Shown: positions 62,857 through 64,000 of the stretch, one piece after another
Layout: each line of letters begins with the position of its first letter
How positions within the stretch are numbered: the first letter of the stretch is position 1
Source of the DNA: Serripes groenlandicus
Lineage: Eukaryota; Mollusca; Bivalvia; Cardiida; Cardiidae
Length of the DNA: 64,000 bases
Direction: 5' to 3'
Assembly: GCA_031761405.1 (NCBI GenBank)
Contig: JASEVX010000012.1
Span: 25,663,800 to 25,727,799, forward strand
Notes under the pieces: generated by a model
Database searches by the model: none
What the model saw: the letters and a program-made list of their open reading frames with translations, nothing else
What the model was told of the DNA's origin: nothing
Translations under genes and position numbers: made by a program

Positions 62857-63099
62857 TACTGTTCTGGCTATGTGGTATTTTTATCTAAATGTTTTCAAAG
62901 AAGTCTGCTGAAGATTTGTTGTATGTGGGAAAAGGTCAATAAGTGAACAGTTTTGTGCCAAATAATTATCAAATCGACTTAGCAATACTTGTGTGCCAAG
63001 GTGATCGAGCTAAAAACTGCAAAAGAAACCGATCATGTTTCTTGCATGCAACAACAACCACTCCATATTCTCCTGCCAATTGGCCGATTTTTAACGAAT

Positions 63100-63235
63100 T
63101 ATTTTTTCTCAAAAAATAATTCAGTTTACGATTTCGAAATCGCTCCCGGAAGTCACGGTTAAACTACACTTCCGCTTATACGGCTACGCCTTAGCTTCAC
63201 CTAAATAGTCCTAGTATTTTTTCAATATTTTTAAA
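63100..63235. promoter_or_regulatory. Promoter-like, CpG-containing patch
   Basis: The stretch is richer in CG than its surroundings and carries two ETS-type cores, CCGGAAGT and ACTTCCG, in opposite orientation about 25 bp apart, plus a short palindrome (GATTTCGAAATC). It is not similar to the repeats here. It could be the distal neurabin promoter or that of a neighbour; the sequence alone cannot tell. Confidence 0.25.
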
Positions 63236-63321
63236 AGGTCATGAAACATTTTATGCCATGAACGATGTCATTTTGTGTCCATAGCTTTGAAATCCATATG
63301 GGGAAAAGTGTTGATGAATTG

Positions 63322-63545
63322 TTTGGTGTTAAATGTCAACAATTTTTAAGTTATACTGAACGTTACTACTGGTCCATTTATCCAGGCACCAGCCAGTCAA
63401 TCATAATGCTAACCCTGCAACCCTGAGCACCAAGGAGGGAAAGCAATTACAACCATTAACAAAGTCTTTGGTATGACCCGGCCGGGTATCAAACCCACGA
63501 TCCCCGCACCTGAGACGGACTCTCTACCACTACACCACCAAGGCG
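63322..63545 (-). mobile_element. Type C SINE, complete head
   Basis: On minus: TTGGTGGTGTAGTGGTAGAG (A box) and GGGTTTGATACCCGGCC (B box); body ACCAGTAGTAACGTTC. Confidence 0.8.
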
Positions 63546-63671
63546 GTCTGGGAAAGTGTTGATGATTTGTTGATAAACTCATTCATTGAAGACATGAAGT
63601 GGATGGATTTATATATAGGCCATAATATCGGCTGATAGTGTAAATACATATTGAGTGTATATATATAGGTG

Positions 63672-63910
63672 TAAACCCTTTCCCACTTGCAGACGTGTTT
63701 TGACGCATCTACTGTTGATGACTTTTGAAAACATTGAGACAAAAGGAGAAATTGCTCATGATGATGAGCAATTTCTCCTTTTGCCACAATGCTTTCAACT
63801 GTATATTCAATAATTAAACTTTCATCCGTAGAGATGTTCCATATTTTTGACTTCATGTTTTCACAGTTGTCTACTGAAGATGTGTATGTACATACATGTG
63901 GGAAAGGGTC
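63672..63910 (-). mobile_element. TTAA-type MITE
   Basis: TAAACCCTTTCCCACTTGC to CATGTGGGAAAGGGTC; long central hairpin with a GATGATGAGC loop. Confidence 0.78.
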
Positions 63911-64000
63911 TATAGCATACCTTTAAACTGAAATCACTCCCTAACATGTTTAAGTATTATTACAATTATCAGCATTAAATTACTTCAATTTCTTTTTCTA

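Larger units (their letters stand above)
62262..62938 (+). mobile_element. MITE host with two nested elements
   Basis: Left arm TAGCCCTTTTCCACATAC to GGAAAACATCAG; right arm CTAAATGTTTTCAAAGAAGT to GTGGGAAAAGGTCAA. A TCGAGGGC element and a full TTAA MITE lie between. Confidence 0.55.

Overview
This window is eukaryotic intron-rich DNA, most likely from a bivalve mollusc (probably a heterodont clam). That assignment is inferred from the repeats: MetaSINE-like tRNA SINEs, and pearl/Helentron-type elements whose tandem cores are rich in GGTCAAGGTCA and which carry GACA or GGAC microsatellites. There are no bacterial-type operons, rRNA genes or CRISPR arrays.

The only protein-coding gene I can support lies on the minus strand and spans almost the whole window. 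It is a neurabin/spinophilin orthologue (protein phosphatase 1 regulatory subunit 9). I rebuilt it by translating between splice sites. A start exon (59395-58988) and a 1.9 kb disordered exon (57946-56019) are followed by a 30 kb intron. Then come exons 26179-26073, 19379-19219 (acidic stretch plus the PP1-docking motif KIRF), 16530-16398 (the family signature [23 protein letters not shown], given in parts in the entries) and 1355-1235 (first half of the PDZ domain). Codon phases match at every junction. The gene leaves the window on the left, so the rest of the PDZ domain and the coiled coil are not seen. Three further exons fit the same phases and look like isoform devices: an internal alternative first exon with its own ATG (27618-27458), a 48-nt cassette exon (37638-37591) and a 93-nt proline-rich cassette exon with a GC-AG type donor (22518-22426).

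The rest is introns packed with mobile DNA. The dominant component is a short fold-back element of about 230 bp with CCCTTTCCC ends flanked by TTAA (a piggyBac-like MITE). More than 65 full or broken copies occur, often end to end or nested. Other layers are tRNA-derived SINEs with visible target-site duplications, non-autonomous Helentron/pearl elements with tandem-repeat cores (several inserted inside the MITEs), a second fold-back family with TCGAGGGC ends, a third with AGATAAGGGG ends, a hAT-like MITE, and satellites with 27-, 28- and 47-bp units.

Layout: 1-16.3 kb intron 3' of the signature exon, MITE-rich, with the PDZ exon at 1.3 kb; 16.4-26.2 kb the PP1-docking exons, with the 28-bp satellite at 24.2-25.5 kb; 26.2-56 kb the long intron holding the alternative first exon, minisatellite, 47-bp satellite and the largest Helentrons; 56-59.7 kb the 5' coding exons and a probable 5' UTR; 59.7-64 kb upstream sequence or a first intron, again repeat-rich. 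Exon calls rest on translation, splice signals and remembered family similarity; no alignment or transcript search was possible.
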